Shown here in pieces: positions 51,285 to 60,157 of a stretch of 64,000 nucleotides of DNA. The notes beneath the pieces were generated by a model that had not been told where the DNA came from, searched no databases, and worked only from the letters and a program-made list of their open reading frames with translations. This DNA comes from Streptomyces sp. Alt3 (GTDB lineage Bacteria > Actinomycetota > Actinomycetes > Streptomycetales > Streptomycetaceae): NCBI RefSeq assembly GCF_030719215.1, contig NZ_CP120983.1:7750001-7814000 (forward strand), written 5' to 3'. Every line of letters begins with the position of its first letter. The first letter of the stretch is position 1. The position numbers and the translations under genes are program-made.

Positions 51285-51438
51285 TGCATTGAGCCGGATG
51301 GGCCTGCCCGGTACCGATCGTTGAGCTGTCCGGCTGACACGGCTCAGGGCCGCGGGGGATGTGGACGAAAGGTCAGGTGTTCGCACTTCGCGGACCTGAC
51401 AGGTCCGCGATCCGCTCCTCCACCCCAAGGGAGAACGC

Positions 51439-52623
51439 ATGCGCCTGCGCGCCCGCTGGGCACCGGCCGCCCTGCTGCTGATCGCCCCTCTGATCGGCAC
51501 CACCACGGCCGCCGCAGACACCGCCGAGACTCTCGTCCCGGTGCAGAAGTCGGCCCGGGCCGTGCCCGGTCAGTACATCGTCACCCTCGCTCCCGAGCAG
51601 AAGCCGGCCGCCATGGCCGAACAGCTCGGCGTCAGCGTCCTCTTCACCTACAGCAAGGTCCTGCACGGATTCGCGGCCTCGCTGACGTCCGCGCAGCTGG
51701 AGCAGGTGCGCGGCGCGGTGGGTGTCCAGGCCGTCGAGGAGAACAGCGAGGCCTCCGTCTCGCCGCCCGCCGCGAAGTCTGCGGCCGGGACGCGGGCCGT
51801 GGCCGGGAGCTGGGGGCAGGACCGCATCGACCAGCGGAACCTGCCCCTGGACGGCACCTACGACGTGGACGGAACGGGCGAGGGGGTGACGGCGTACATC
51901 CTCGACACCGGCATCGAGTCCGCGCACAGCGAGTTCGGCGGCCGGGTGGGCGCCGGCTACGACGCCATCGGTGACGGCCGTGACGGTGAGGACTGCAACG
52001 GCCACGGCACGCACGTTGCCGGGACGGTGGCCGGTGCGACCTACGGTGTCGCCCCCGCCGCCTCTCTCGTGCCGGTGCGGGTGCTCAACTGCGAGGGTTC
52101 CGGCACCTGGGCCGGGATCATCGCCGGCCTCGACTGGATCGCCCAGAACGCCGAGCAGCCGGCCGTGGTCAACGCCTCCCTCGGCGGACCCGCCTCGTCG
52201 GCCGTCGACGACGCGTTCGACGCGCTCGCGGCCGAGGGCACCCTGCCCGTCGTCGCGGCGGGAAACGAGGACCAGGACGCCTGCGACGTCTCCCCGGCGC
52301 GCGCCGACGGCGTGCTCGCGGTGGGTGCCAGTGACGACCAGGACCGCCAGGCGACGTTCAGCAACTGGGGCACCTGTGTGTGGCTCTACGCCCCCGGCGT
52401 GGACATCGTGTCCGCGAAGCTCGGCGGCGGCTCCACGAAGCTGAGCGGTACCTCCATGGCCAGTCCGCACGTCGCGGGCGCCGCCGCCCTCTACAAGGAG
52501 CAGCACCCCGACGCGTCCCCGCAGGACGTCGCCGACGCGCTCGCCACGGAGGCGACCCCGGACGTCCTGACGGGTCTGGGCTCCGGATCGCCCGACCGGC
52601 TCCTCCACACCGGCGGTCTCTGA
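51439..52623 (+). CDS. Secreted S8 family serine protease (subtilisin/proteinase K type)
   Basis: Secreted protease of 394 residues. Signal peptide (RARWAPAALLLIAPLIGTTTAAA), inhibitor I9 propeptide (about 38-110: GQYIVTLAPEQKPAAMAEQLG...HGFAASLTSAQLEQVRG), then the S8 catalytic domain. The catalytic triad is complete: Asp156 in YILDTGIE, His189 in GHGTHVAG and Ser339 in GTSMASPH. The AGNEDQDACD loop supplies the oxyanion Asn. The protein ends just after the catalytic domain, with no C-terminal add-on. It is expected to mature by removing its own propeptide outside the cell. Not linked to the sugar genes by operon structure. Confidence 0.95.
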   Translation: MRLRARWAPAALLLIAPLIGTTTAAADTAETLVPVQKSARAVPGQYIVTLAPEQKPAAMAEQLGVSVLFTYSKVLHGFAASLTSAQLEQVRGAVGVQAVEENSEASVSPPAAKSAAGTRAVAGSWGQDRIDQRNLPLDGTYDVDGTGEGVTAYILDTGIESAHSEFGGRVGAGYDAIGDGRDGEDCNGHGTHVAGTVAGATYGVAPAASLVPVRVLNCEGSGTWAGIIAGLDWIAQNAEQPAVVNASLGGPASSAVDDAFDALAAEGTLPVVAAGNEDQDACDVSPARADGVLAVGASDDQDRQATFSNWGTCVWLYAPGVDIVSAKLGGGSTKLSGTSMASPHVAGAAALYKEQHPDASPQDVADALATEATPDVLTGLGSGSPDRLLHTGGL

Positions 52624-52639
52624 CCTCCGGGAGGCTCAG

Positions 52640-52670
52640 GAGCGGGGTCCGCGTCCTGCGGGCCCCGCTC
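52640..52670 (+). terminator. Hairpin terminator after the protease gene
   Basis: GAGCGGGGTCCGC (52640-52652) pairs with 52658-52670 with one G-U, around GTCCT, 17 bp after the stop. Confidence 0.8.
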
Positions 52671-52702
52671 TTCGCTGCCCCGGAGCAGCGCGTTCTCAGC
52701 GG

Positions 52703-52720
52703 CTTGCGTCAGTGCGCAAG
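52703..52720. promoter_or_regulatory. Candidate operator CTTGCG-N6-CGCAAG upstream of the GH87-like gene
   Basis: Perfect 6-bp arms around TCAGTG, nearly 280 bp before the enzyme start and adjacent to an AT-rich patch. CTTGC-type dyads occur with alpha-glucan genes in Streptomyces, which would fit an alpha-glucan enzyme. Confidence 0.4.
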
Positions 52721-52996
52721 AAATTACATGGACTGCGGCCGCCGTCCAGGGCGTCTCCGCCCGCGTGCACACGTCTCGAATGGCCCTCGTAGAAAGCTCG
52801 TTGTGTTGTCCCCCGTCATGCTCGGCGATGTTCCGGTTTCTGTCGGAACCGTGGACGCTCTCGCACTTGTCTGCAACTCTCTGACCGCAAAGCGCAAAAC
52901 ATGGCTTGGTGTGCGCAGGAAATGGCGCCACGGAGTCGTTCGGTCAGAGCCGCAGCCCTCGGCGCATCCTGCTCCGGGGCCGAAGATCGGGGACCT

Positions 52997-55900
52997 ATGC
53001 GAGCCCAACGCTGGAGATGGCGGGTCCTGTCCGCCATGGTCACGACCAGTCTTCTGATGATCGGATGGCCGTCGCTCACCGCCGCGGCGGCCGCCGGCCC
53101 CAACATCGCCGCAGGCCGGACCACGGCGGCGAGCAGTGCGGGCAACGAGTACGTCGCCCGGAACGTGACGGACGGCAACCAGGCGACGTACTGGGAGGGG
53201 ATGGGCGACACGCTGCCGCAGTGGGTGCAGACCGACCTCGGCTCGGCAGCCCGGGTCGACGAGGTCACGCTGAAGCTTCCCGCGGGCTGGGAGAGCAGAC
53301 AGCAGACCCTCTCGCTCCAGGGCAGCGCCGACGGCACCAGCTTCTCGACGCTCAGGACCTCCGCCGCGTACACCTTCAGCCCCGGCGCCTCCAACGAGGT
53401 GAAGATCTCCTTCCCGGCCACGCAGACCCGCTTCGTGCGCGTGAACATCACGGCCAACACGGGCTGGCGGAACGCCCAGCTCTCCGAGCTGGAGGTCCGC
53501 GCCGCGGGGGAGTCGTCGGCGAACCTCGCCGCGGGCAGGACGCTCACCGCGAGCAGCCACACGGAGACCTACGTCGCCGCCAACGGCAACGACGGGAACA
53601 ACGCCAGCTACTGGGAGAGCAGCAACAACGCGCTGCCGCAGTGGATCCAGGCGGACCTGGGCTCCTCGGTCCGGGTCGACCGCGTGGTGCTCCGGCTGCC
53701 CGACGGCTGGGAGCAGCGGACCCAGACGCTGAAGATCCAGGGCAGCGCCAACGGCTCGGACTTCACCGACCTCACCGCGTCCAGGGCGTACACCTTCGAT
53801 GCGGCGGGTGGCCGGTCGGCGACGATCGCCTTCGACGCGACCACCACCCGTTACGTCCGCGTGCTGGTCACCGCCAACTCGGTCCAGCCCGCGGCCCAGT
53901 TCTCCGAGATCGAGGTCTACGGCCCGGCGACCGGTGACACGCAGGCGCCCACCGCGCCGTCCGGCCTGGCCTTCACGGAGCCGGTAGGCGGGCAGATCAA
54001 GCTGACCTGGAAGGCGTCGTCGGACGACACGGGCGTCACCGGTTACGACATCTACGCCGGCGACACGCTGCTGACCGCCGTGGCGGGGGACGTCACCACG
54101 TTCACGGACACCCGTCCGGCGAGCGAGACCGTGACCTACCACGTGCGGGCCCGGGACGCCGCGGGCAACCAGTCGGGCAACAGCAACACCGTGACCCGCA
54201 CGGGCGACTCCGGTGACACGCAGGCACCCACCGCGCCGTCCGGCCTGGCCTTCACCGAGCCGTCCGGCGGGCAGATCAAGCTGACCTGGACGGCCTCGTC
54301 CGACAACAAGGGCGTCACCGGCTACGACGTGTACGCCGACAACGTGCTCCGCAAGAGCGTGGCCGGCGACGTCACCACCTGGACCGACACCCAGTCCGCG
54401 GCCACCACCGTCAGCTACGTGGTGCGGGCCAGGGACGCGGCGGGCAACATATCCGGGGCGAGCAACACCGTGACACGCAACGGATCGACGGGCGCCGCCT
54501 CCAACCTTGCCGTCTCCAAGCCGATCAGCGCCTCCTCCGTGGTCCACACGTTCGTCGCGGCCAACGCCAACGACAACTCCCTGACCACCTACTGGGAAGG
54601 GGCCGGCGGCAGCTACCCCAACACCCTGACCGTCGAGCTGGGTGCCGACGCGGACACCGAGAGCGTCGTCGTCAAGCTCGACCCCGACAGCGGCTGGGGC
54701 GCGCGCACCCAGAACATCCAGGTGCTCGGACGGGAGCAGGACGCCAGGTCGTTCACGAGCCTGGCCGCCGCCAAGGACTACGCCTTCAGTCCCGCGACGG
54801 GCAACACGGTGACGATCCCGGTCAGCGCGCGGGTGGCCGACGTCCAGCTGAAGTTCATGTCGAACTCCGGATCCGGCGCCGGTCAGGTCGCCGAGTTCCA
54901 GGTGCTGGGTGCTCCGGCCCCGAACCCCGACCTCCAGGTCACGGCGGTCGCCGCCTCACCCGCGGCGCCGGTGGAATCGGACGCCATCACCCTGTCGGCC
55001 ACCGTCCGGAACTCCGGCGCCGTCGCCTCTCCCGTCGGCAAGCTCGACTTCGAGCTCGGCGGCTCCAAGGTGGCCACCGCCACGGTGGGCGCTCTCGCCG
55101 CGGGATCCTCCGCCCAGGTCACCGCGTCCGTCGGAGCCCGCGACGCGGGCAGCTACACGCTGGGCGCGGTCGTCGACCCGGGGAACGAGATCATCGAGCA
55201 GAACGAGACGGACAACCGCTTCACCGCCGGCTCCCCGCTGGTCGTGAAGCCGGTCTCCAGCTCGGACCTCGTGACGGGCGCGGTCTCGACCTCACCGTCG
55301 GCCCCGTCGAACGGCGACACGGTCACCTTCTCGGTCGCGATCAGGAACCAGGGTTCGGTGGCTTCCGCGAGCGGCAGCCACGGCATCACCCTGAGCCTGA
55401 TCGACTCCAAGGGCGCCACGGTGAAGACCCTCACCGGTGCGCACGACGGAGCCATCGCCGCCGGTGCCACGACGGCACCCGTCCGCCTCGGCACCTGGGT
55501 GGCCGCCAACGGCTCGTACACGGTGAAGGTGGTGCTCGCCGACGACGCCAACGAGCTCCCGGTGAAGCGGGCGAACAACACCAGCACCGAGTCGCTGTTC
55601 GTCGGACGCGGCGCCAACATGCCGTACGACATGTACGAGGCCGAGGACGGCGTCGCAGGCGGTGGCGCGAAGGTCGTCGGACCCAACCGGACCGTGGGCG
55701 ACGTCGCGGGCGAGGCGTCGGGCCGCAAGGCGGTCACCCTCGACAGCACCGGAAACTACGTGGAGTTCACCACCAGGGCGACCACCAACACCCTGGTCAC
55801 CCGGTTCTCGATCCCTGACTCGGCGGGCGGCGGCGGCATCGAGTCGAAGCTGAACGTCTACGTGGACGGCACCTTCCTCAAGGCCATCGACCTCACCTCG

Positions 55901-57286
55901 AAGTACGCCTGGCTGTACGGGAACGAGACCGGACCGGGCAACGACCCGGGCTCGGGCGCGCCCCGGCACATCTACGACGAGGCCAACGTCATGCTGGGCA
56001 GGGACGTCCCGGCGGGCAGCAGGATCCGCCTGCAGAAGGACGCGGCGAACACCAGCACCTACGCGATCGACTTCGTCAGCCTGGAGCGGGTCTCCCAGGT
56101 GGCCAACCCGGACCCGGCCACCTACACCGTGCCCGCCGGCTTCACCCACCAGGACGTCCAGAACGCCCTGGACAAGGTCAGGATGGACACCACGGGGGTC
56201 CTCAAGGGCGTCTACCTGCCGGCCGGTGACTACTCCACCTCCAGCAAGTTCCAGGTCTACGGCAAGGCCGTGCAGGTCGTCGGTGCCGGGCCCTGGTTCA
56301 CCAGGTTCCGAGCCCCGTCCACGCAGGACAACACCGACATCGGGTTCCGTGCGGAAGCAAGTGCGAAGGGCTCGTCGTTCTCGAACTTCGCGTACTTCGG
56401 CAACTACACGTCCCGTATCGACGGGCCGGGCAAGGTGTTCGACTTCTCGAACGTCTCCGACATCGTGATCGACAACATCTGGAACGAGCACATGGTGTGC
56501 CTCTACTGGGGTGCCAACACCGACAACGTCACGATCAAGAACTCCCGGATCCGGAACATGTTCGCCGACGGCATCAACATGACCAACGGCTCCACGGACA
56601 ACCACGTGACCAACAACGAGGCACGGGCCACGGGCGACGACAGCTTCGCGCTGTTCTCGGCGATCGACTCCGGGGGTTCGGACATGAAGAACAACGTGTA
56701 CGAGAACCTCACCTCCATCCTCACCTGGCGGGCCGCGGGTGTGGCCGTATACGGCGGATACGACAACACCTTCCGCAACATCCTCATAGCCGACACTTTG
56801 GTGTACGCCGGGATCACGGTCAGCTCGCTGGACTTCGGCTATCCGATGAACGGGTTCGGGACCGGCCCGACGGCGATCGAGAACGTGTCGGTCATCCGGT
56901 CCGGCGGTCATTTCTGGGGGACGCAGACCTTCCCCGGCATCTGGCTGTTCTCGGCCTCGAAGGTCTTCCAGGGCATCAGGATCTCGCACGTGGACATCGT
57001 CGACCCGACGTACAGCGGGATCATGTTCCAGACCAACTACGTCGGCGGACAGCCGCAGTTCCCGATCAAGGACACCGTGCTCACCGACATCTCGATCACG
57101 GGGGCGCGCAAGAGCGGCGACGCCTTCGACGCGAAGTCGGGCTTCGGCCTCTGGGCCAACGAGATGCCGGAGGCGGGGCAGGGACCTGCGGTCGGTGAGG
57201 TCACGTTCAACGGTCTGAAGCTCAGCGGCAACGCTCAGGACGTGAAGAACACCACCTCGAACTTCAAGATCAACATCAATCCGTAA
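52997..57286 (+). CDS. Secreted multimodular GH87-like alpha-1,3-glucanase
   Basis: Secreted enzyme of about 1,429 residues. Order: signal peptide (to about residue 33), two F5/8 discoidin modules (34-174, 175-312), two Fn3 domains (313-404, 405-498), a third discoidin module (500-638), two CARDB domains (641-752, 754-870), a CBM35/CBM6-like module (874-1030), and a parallel beta-helix (1041-1429). The helix opens with VPAGFTHQDVQNALDKVRMDTTGVLKGVYLPAGDY and carries a DD pair (Asp1214-Asp1215) in ATGDDSFALFSAIDSGG, as in GH87 mutanases/mycodextranases. These cut alpha-1,3-glucan of fungal cell walls or biofilms. ATG 52997 gives the signal peptide; upstream in-frame sequence does not. GH87 is my best assignment; another beta-helix glycanase or epimerase cannot be excluded without a search. 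Confidence 0.78.
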   Translation: MRAQRWRWRVLSAMVTTSLLMIGWPSLTAAAAAGPNIAAGRTTAASSAGNEYVARNVTDGNQATYWEGMGDTLPQWVQTDLGSAARVDEVTLKLPAGWESRQQTLSLQGSADGTSFSTLRTSAAYTFSPGASNEVKISFPATQTRFVRVNITANTGWRNAQLSELEVRAAGESSANLAAGRTLTASSHTETYVAANGNDGNNASYWESSNNALPQWIQADLGSSVRVDRVVLRLPDGWEQRTQTLKIQGSANGSDFTDLTASRAYTFDAAGGRSATIAFDATTTRYVRVLVTANSVQPAAQFSEIEVYGPATGDTQAPTAPSGLAFTEPVGGQIKLTWKASSDDTGVTGYDIYAGDTLLTAVAGDVTTFTDTRPASETVTYHVRARDAAGNQSGNSNTVTRTGDSGDTQAPTAPSGLAFTEPSGGQIKLTWTASSDNKGVTGYDVYADNVLRKSVAGDVTTWTDTQSAATTVSYVVRARDAAGNISGASNTVTRNGSTGAASNLAVSKPISASSVVHTFVAANANDNSLTTYWEGAGGSYPNTLTVELGADADTESVVVKLDPDSGWGARTQNIQVLGREQDARSFTSLAAAKDYAFSPATGNTVTIPVSARVADVQLKFMSNSGSGAGQVAEFQVLGAPAPNPDLQVTAVAASPAAPVESDAITLSATVRNSGAVASPVGKLDFELGGSKVATATVGALAAGSSAQVTASVGARDAGSYTLGAVVDPGNEIIEQNETDNRFTAGSPLVVKPVSSSDLVTGAVSTSPSAPSNGDTVTFSVAIRNQGSVASASGSHGITLSLIDSKGATVKTLTGAHDGAIAAGATTAPVRLGTWVAANGSYTVKVVLADDANELPVKRANNTSTESLFVGRGANMPYDMYEAEDGVAGGGAKVVGPNRTVGDVAGEASGRKAVTLDSTGNYVEFTTRATTNTLVTRFSIPDSAGGGGIESKLNVYVDGTFLKAIDLTSKYAWLYGNETGPGNDPGSGAPRHIYDEANVMLGRDVPAGSRIRLQKDAANTSTYAIDFVSLERVSQVANPDPATYTVPAGFTHQDVQNALDKVRMDTTGVLKGVYLPAGDYSTSSKFQVYGKAVQVVGAGPWFTRFRAPSTQDNTDIGFRAEASAKGSSFSNFAYFGNYTSRIDGPGKVFDFSNVSDIVIDNIWNEHMVCLYWGANTDNVTIKNSRIRNMFADGINMTNGSTDNHVTNNEARATGDDSFALFSAIDSGGSDMKNNVYENLTSILTWRAAGVAVYGGYDNTFRNILIADTLVYAGITVSSLDFGYPMNGFGTGPTAIENVSVIRSGGHFWGTQTFPGIWLFSASKVFQGIRISHVDIVDPTYSGIMFQTNYVGGQPQFPIKDTVLTDISITGARKSGDAFDAKSGFGLWANEMPEAGQGPAVGEVTFNGLKLSGNAQDVKNTTSNFKININP

Positions 57287-57679
57287 GGGGATCCGAGCCG
57301 AATCGGCGGGGTGCTCCCCGGTCCCGGAAACGGGCCGGGGGGGGCACCCCGCTCCGCGTAACCGCTTGCAGCTGGACGTCCGTCTCTTGCGTGCGTGAGC
57401 CTAGCAACCCCTTCGGGCTTCCGTGTGCGGCCCGGGGTGGCCGTGGCGCCGCCGGGCCGCGCGCTGGGCCCTGGTCGCGCTGTAGGGGCCGCGCGCGGGT
57501 GCTCAGGGGAGGCATCTTGTCGGCCGTAAGGGATGCCTCCTCACATGCGGAGTGCTGTCAAACATTTACGAAAACTGCGCGAGATATTGCGCTCGCTTGT
57601 TGCCGGTGGTTGAGTGTGCCGCGCCCCGGCAGACAGTCGGCCGGGGGTCTTCCGTGCTCATGCCCGAAGGGGACCACCG
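57287..57679. other. Region between the GH87-like and solute-binding genes
   Basis: 393 bp without a gene. It holds a strong terminator (57306-57352). It also contains CTTGCA- and CTTGCG-like hexamers (near 57363 and 57386), an AT-rich patch with ATTTACGAAAAC at 57564-57575 (10 of 12 matches to the core of the 45348 palindrome), and a GCGAG/CTCGC arm pair nearby. AAGGGGA precedes ATG 57680. Probably the promoter region of the second alpha-glucan operon. Confidence 0.5.
57306..57352 (+). terminator. Strong hairpin terminator after the GH87-like gene
   Basis: GCGGGGTGC (57306-57314) pairs with GCACCCCGC (57344-57352); inner CCCCGG/CCGGGG and CCCG/CGGG pairs continue the stem to a GAAA tetraloop at 57327-57330. 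It starts 20 bp past the stop. Confidence 0.88.
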
Positions 57680-59092
57680 ATGAGAAGTGCTGGGTTTCGC
57701 CGTACCCGCCGAGCCTCCGCTGCCGCCGTCGTCACCGCGCTCGCCCTGACCGCCCTTGCCTCCTGCGGCACGAGCAGCAGCGGCGACGGGAACGACGACT
57801 CCGGCAGCGGATCGTCCGATCCGTCGGCGCCGCTCGACCCGAAGGCCAAGGTGACGCTGACGATCGACTGCATGCCGCCGGCTGCGAAGGCGGCGGAGCT
57901 GCGCGAGTGGAACGAGGACGTCAAGACGTTCAACAAGAAGTACCCGAACGTCAGGATCGACGGGAAGTCGACGCCCGGCCAGTGTCTGGAGCCGCCGCGC
58001 TTCACGGCCATGCTCAAGGGCAAGTCGCAGCCGGACGTGTTCTACGCGTACTTCACCGACCTCCAGCAGGTGCTGGACAACGACGGTGCCGTGGACATCT
58101 CCGCCTACGTCAACGACACCTCCGTCCCGGCGCTCAAGGACATCCAGCCCCAGGTGCTCGACGTGGCCCGCAAGGACGGCAAGCTCTACGCGCTGCCGAC
58201 CAGCAACTACACCATGGGCCTCATGATCAACCGGAAGCTGTTCACACAGGCCGGTCTGGACCCGGACAAGCCGCCGGTGACGTGGGAGGAGGTCCGCGCC
58301 GCGAGCAAGAAGATCGCGGGACTCGGCAAGGGCGTCGCGGGCTTCGGCGAGTACAGCGCCGGCAACAACGGCGGCTGGCACTTCACCGCCACGCAGTACG
58401 GTCTGGGCGGGGACGTCGTGGACGCTAGCGGCAAGAAGGCCGCGTTCAACGACGACAAGGGCAAGCAGGTCCTCCAGCAGCTGCACGACATGCGCTGGAA
58501 GGACGACAGCATGGGACAGACCCAGCTGCTGAAGTGGGGGGACCTGCAGAAGCAGATAGCCACCGACAAGCTCGGCATGTTCCTCGCCGCACCCGACGAC
58601 ATCACGTACATGGTGCAGCAGCTGGGCGCGAAGTACGAGAACTTCGGCATGGGCCCGATCCCCGGTGCCGGAGGCACGCTCTTCGGCGGCAACAACTACA
58701 TGATCAAGAAGGGCAGCTCGCCCGACAAGATCAAGGCCGCCGTCGCCTGGCTGAACTTCCAGAACCTCACCCCGGAGAAGGGGCAGTTCGACTGGGGCCG
58801 CAGGAAGGCCGACAACCTCCCCGTCGGGCTTCCGCAGCCCAACTTCTTCACCGGCGAGAGCAAGACCGCGGACGACGCCGAGCGGGTGGCCAACGCCACC
58901 ATGCCCGTCGAGAACTTCAAGGCCTTCATGGACAACCCCGTCCAGGGCAAGGCCGAGCCGCCGAAGGCCCAGGAGATCTACAAGATCCTCGACAACGCGA
59001 TGTCCGCCGTCCTCACCAACAAGGACGCCGACATCGACAAGCTGCTCGACACCGCCGAGCAGCAGGTCAACCAGGTCCTGGCCAACCAGTAA
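57680..59092 (+). CDS. Sugar ABC transporter solute-binding lipoprotein, alpha-glucan operon
   Basis: Family 1 extracellular solute-binding lipoprotein of 470 residues. The lipobox TALASCG is near residue 30, followed by a Ser/Gly/Asp-rich linker. VTLTIDCMPPAAKAAELREWNEDVKTFNKKYPNVRI and QPDVFYAYFTDLQQVLDNDGAVDIS are family-typical. ATG 57680 has AAGGGGA about seven bases upstream; an earlier in-frame GTG lacks this. First gene of an operon with two permeases and a GH13 glucosidase, next to the GH87-like enzyme, so the ligand may be an alpha-gluco-oligosaccharide (nigero- or isomalto-type); inferred. Confidence 0.92.
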   Translation: MRSAGFRRTRRASAAAVVTALALTALASCGTSSSGDGNDDSGSGSSDPSAPLDPKAKVTLTIDCMPPAAKAAELREWNEDVKTFNKKYPNVRIDGKSTPGQCLEPPRFTAMLKGKSQPDVFYAYFTDLQQVLDNDGAVDISAYVNDTSVPALKDIQPQVLDVARKDGKLYALPTSNYTMGLMINRKLFTQAGLDPDKPPVTWEEVRAASKKIAGLGKGVAGFGEYSAGNNGGWHFTATQYGLGGDVVDASGKKAAFNDDKGKQVLQQLHDMRWKDDSMGQTQLLKWGDLQKQIATDKLGMFLAAPDDITYMVQQLGAKYENFGMGPIPGAGGTLFGGNNYMIKKGSSPDKIKAAVAWLNFQNLTPEKGQFDWGRRKADNLPVGLPQPNFFTGESKTADDAERVANATMPVENFKAFMDNPVQGKAEPPKAQEIYKILDNAMSAVLTNKDADIDKLLDTAEQQVNQVLANQ

Positions 59093-59104
59093 CGGACGCG
59101 CGGA

Positions 59105-59127
59105 GGCCGGGCCGGGCGGGCCCGGCC
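59105..59127 (+). terminator. Intercistronic hairpin after the binding-protein gene
   Basis: GGCCGGGCC (59105-59113) and GGCCCGGCC (59119-59127), a perfect 9-bp stem with a 5-base loop, 13 bp after the stop and inside the operon. Confidence 0.6.
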
Positions 59128-59178
59128 CCGCATCCCGTCCCTCTCTGCGAGCGACTGCACCGGCACCGAGGAGAAACC

Positions 59179-60141
59179 ATGTCGGCCCCCACCCTGTCCA
59201 CCGGGAAGGCGAGCGCACCGCCCCCCGGGCACCACCCACGGCCCACCGGGCCCGCCTCCGCCCGCGAGGAGTTCGTGCGCGCCCTGCGCCGCAACGTCAC
59301 GGCGCACGGCTTCCTGATCGGAGCCGTCCTCTGCTTCTCCTTCTTCTCCTGGTATCCCATGGTCAGGGAATTCGTCCTGGCGTTCCAGAAGACCGAGAAC
59401 GGCGAGACGACCTGGGCCGGCTGGTCCAATCTGAGCTACGTCTTCAACGACCCCGCCTTCTGGCAGGCATGGCGCAACACCGCGCTGTTCACCGTCCTGG
59501 CACTCCTGCTGGGCTTCGCGGTCCCGTTCGTCGTCGCCGTCGTGCTCAACGAGTTCCGCCACGCACAGGGATACCTCCGCCTGCTGGTCTACCTGCCCGT
59601 CATGCTGCCGCCGGTCGCCTCGGTCCTGCTCTTCAAGTACTTCTACGACCCCGGCTACGGACTCTTCAACCGCATCCTGGAATTCCTGCATCTGCCCGCC
59701 CAGCAGTGGCTCCAGGACCCCGGTACCTCCATGCTCTCCGTCGTCATCGCCTCCACCTGGATGAACATGGGAGGGGCCACACTGATCTACCTCGCCGCCC
59801 TCCAGGGCATCCCCGGGGAGCTGTACGAGGCGGCCGAACTCGACGGCGCCGGGCTGCTCCGCAAGATCTGGCACGTCACCATCCCGCAGACCCGGCTCAT
59901 CCTGTCGCTGCTGCTGCTCATGCAGATCATCGCGACGATGCAGGTCTTCACCGAACCGTTCCTGCTCACCAACGGCGCGGGACCCGAGGGCTCCACCACG
60001 ACCGTCGTCTACCTCATCTACCAGTACGCCTTCAACTTCAACAACTACGGCGGAGCGGCGGCACTCGGCCTCCTCCTGCTGGTCGTCCTCGCGGGCTTCT
60101 CCGCGGTGTACGTACGCCTCAGCCGCAGCAGCGAAGACTAG
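59179..60141 (+). CDS. Carbohydrate ABC transporter permease (MalF-like), alpha-glucan operon
   Basis: A 320-residue permease. A proline-rich cytoplasmic N-terminus (about 1-40) leads to six hydrophobic helices; the EAA loop YEAAELDGAGLLRKIWHVTIPQT is near residue 215 and FLLTNGAGPEGSTTTVVYLIYQYAF follows. ATG 59179 has GAGGAG six bases upstream; the open frame before it is a shadow of the binding-protein gene. Pairs with the gene at 60158. Confidence 0.93.
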   Translation: MSAPTLSTGKASAPPPGHHPRPTGPASAREEFVRALRRNVTAHGFLIGAVLCFSFFSWYPMVREFVLAFQKTENGETTWAGWSNLSYVFNDPAFWQAWRNTALFTVLALLLGFAVPFVVAVVLNEFRHAQGYLRLLVYLPVMLPPVASVLLFKYFYDPGYGLFNRILEFLHLPAQQWLQDPGTSMLSVVIASTWMNMGGATLIYLAALQGIPGELYEAAELDGAGLLRKIWHVTIPQTRLILSLLLLMQIIATMQVFTEPFLLTNGAGPEGSTTTVVYLIYQYAFNFNNYGGAAALGLLLLVVLAGFSAVYVRLSRSSED

Positions 60142-60157
60142 GACGGGAGAACGAACG

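Larger units (their letters stand above)
50996..51438. other. Region ahead of the subtilisin gene
   Basis: 443 bp without a gene. It holds the GH42 terminator (51019-51065), two TGAA-N4-TTCA dyads (51118-51129 and 51273-51284), and GGGAGA just before ATG 51439. AT content is raised around 51105-51135 and 51265-51290, as expected for promoters. Confidence 0.5.
52624..52996. other. Region between the protease and GH87-like genes
   Basis: 373 bp without a convincing gene. It holds the protease terminator (52640-52670) and the CTTGCG-N6-CGCAAG dyad (52703-52720). The frame of the next gene is open back to 52901 but lacks a signal-like start there. Confidence 0.5.
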
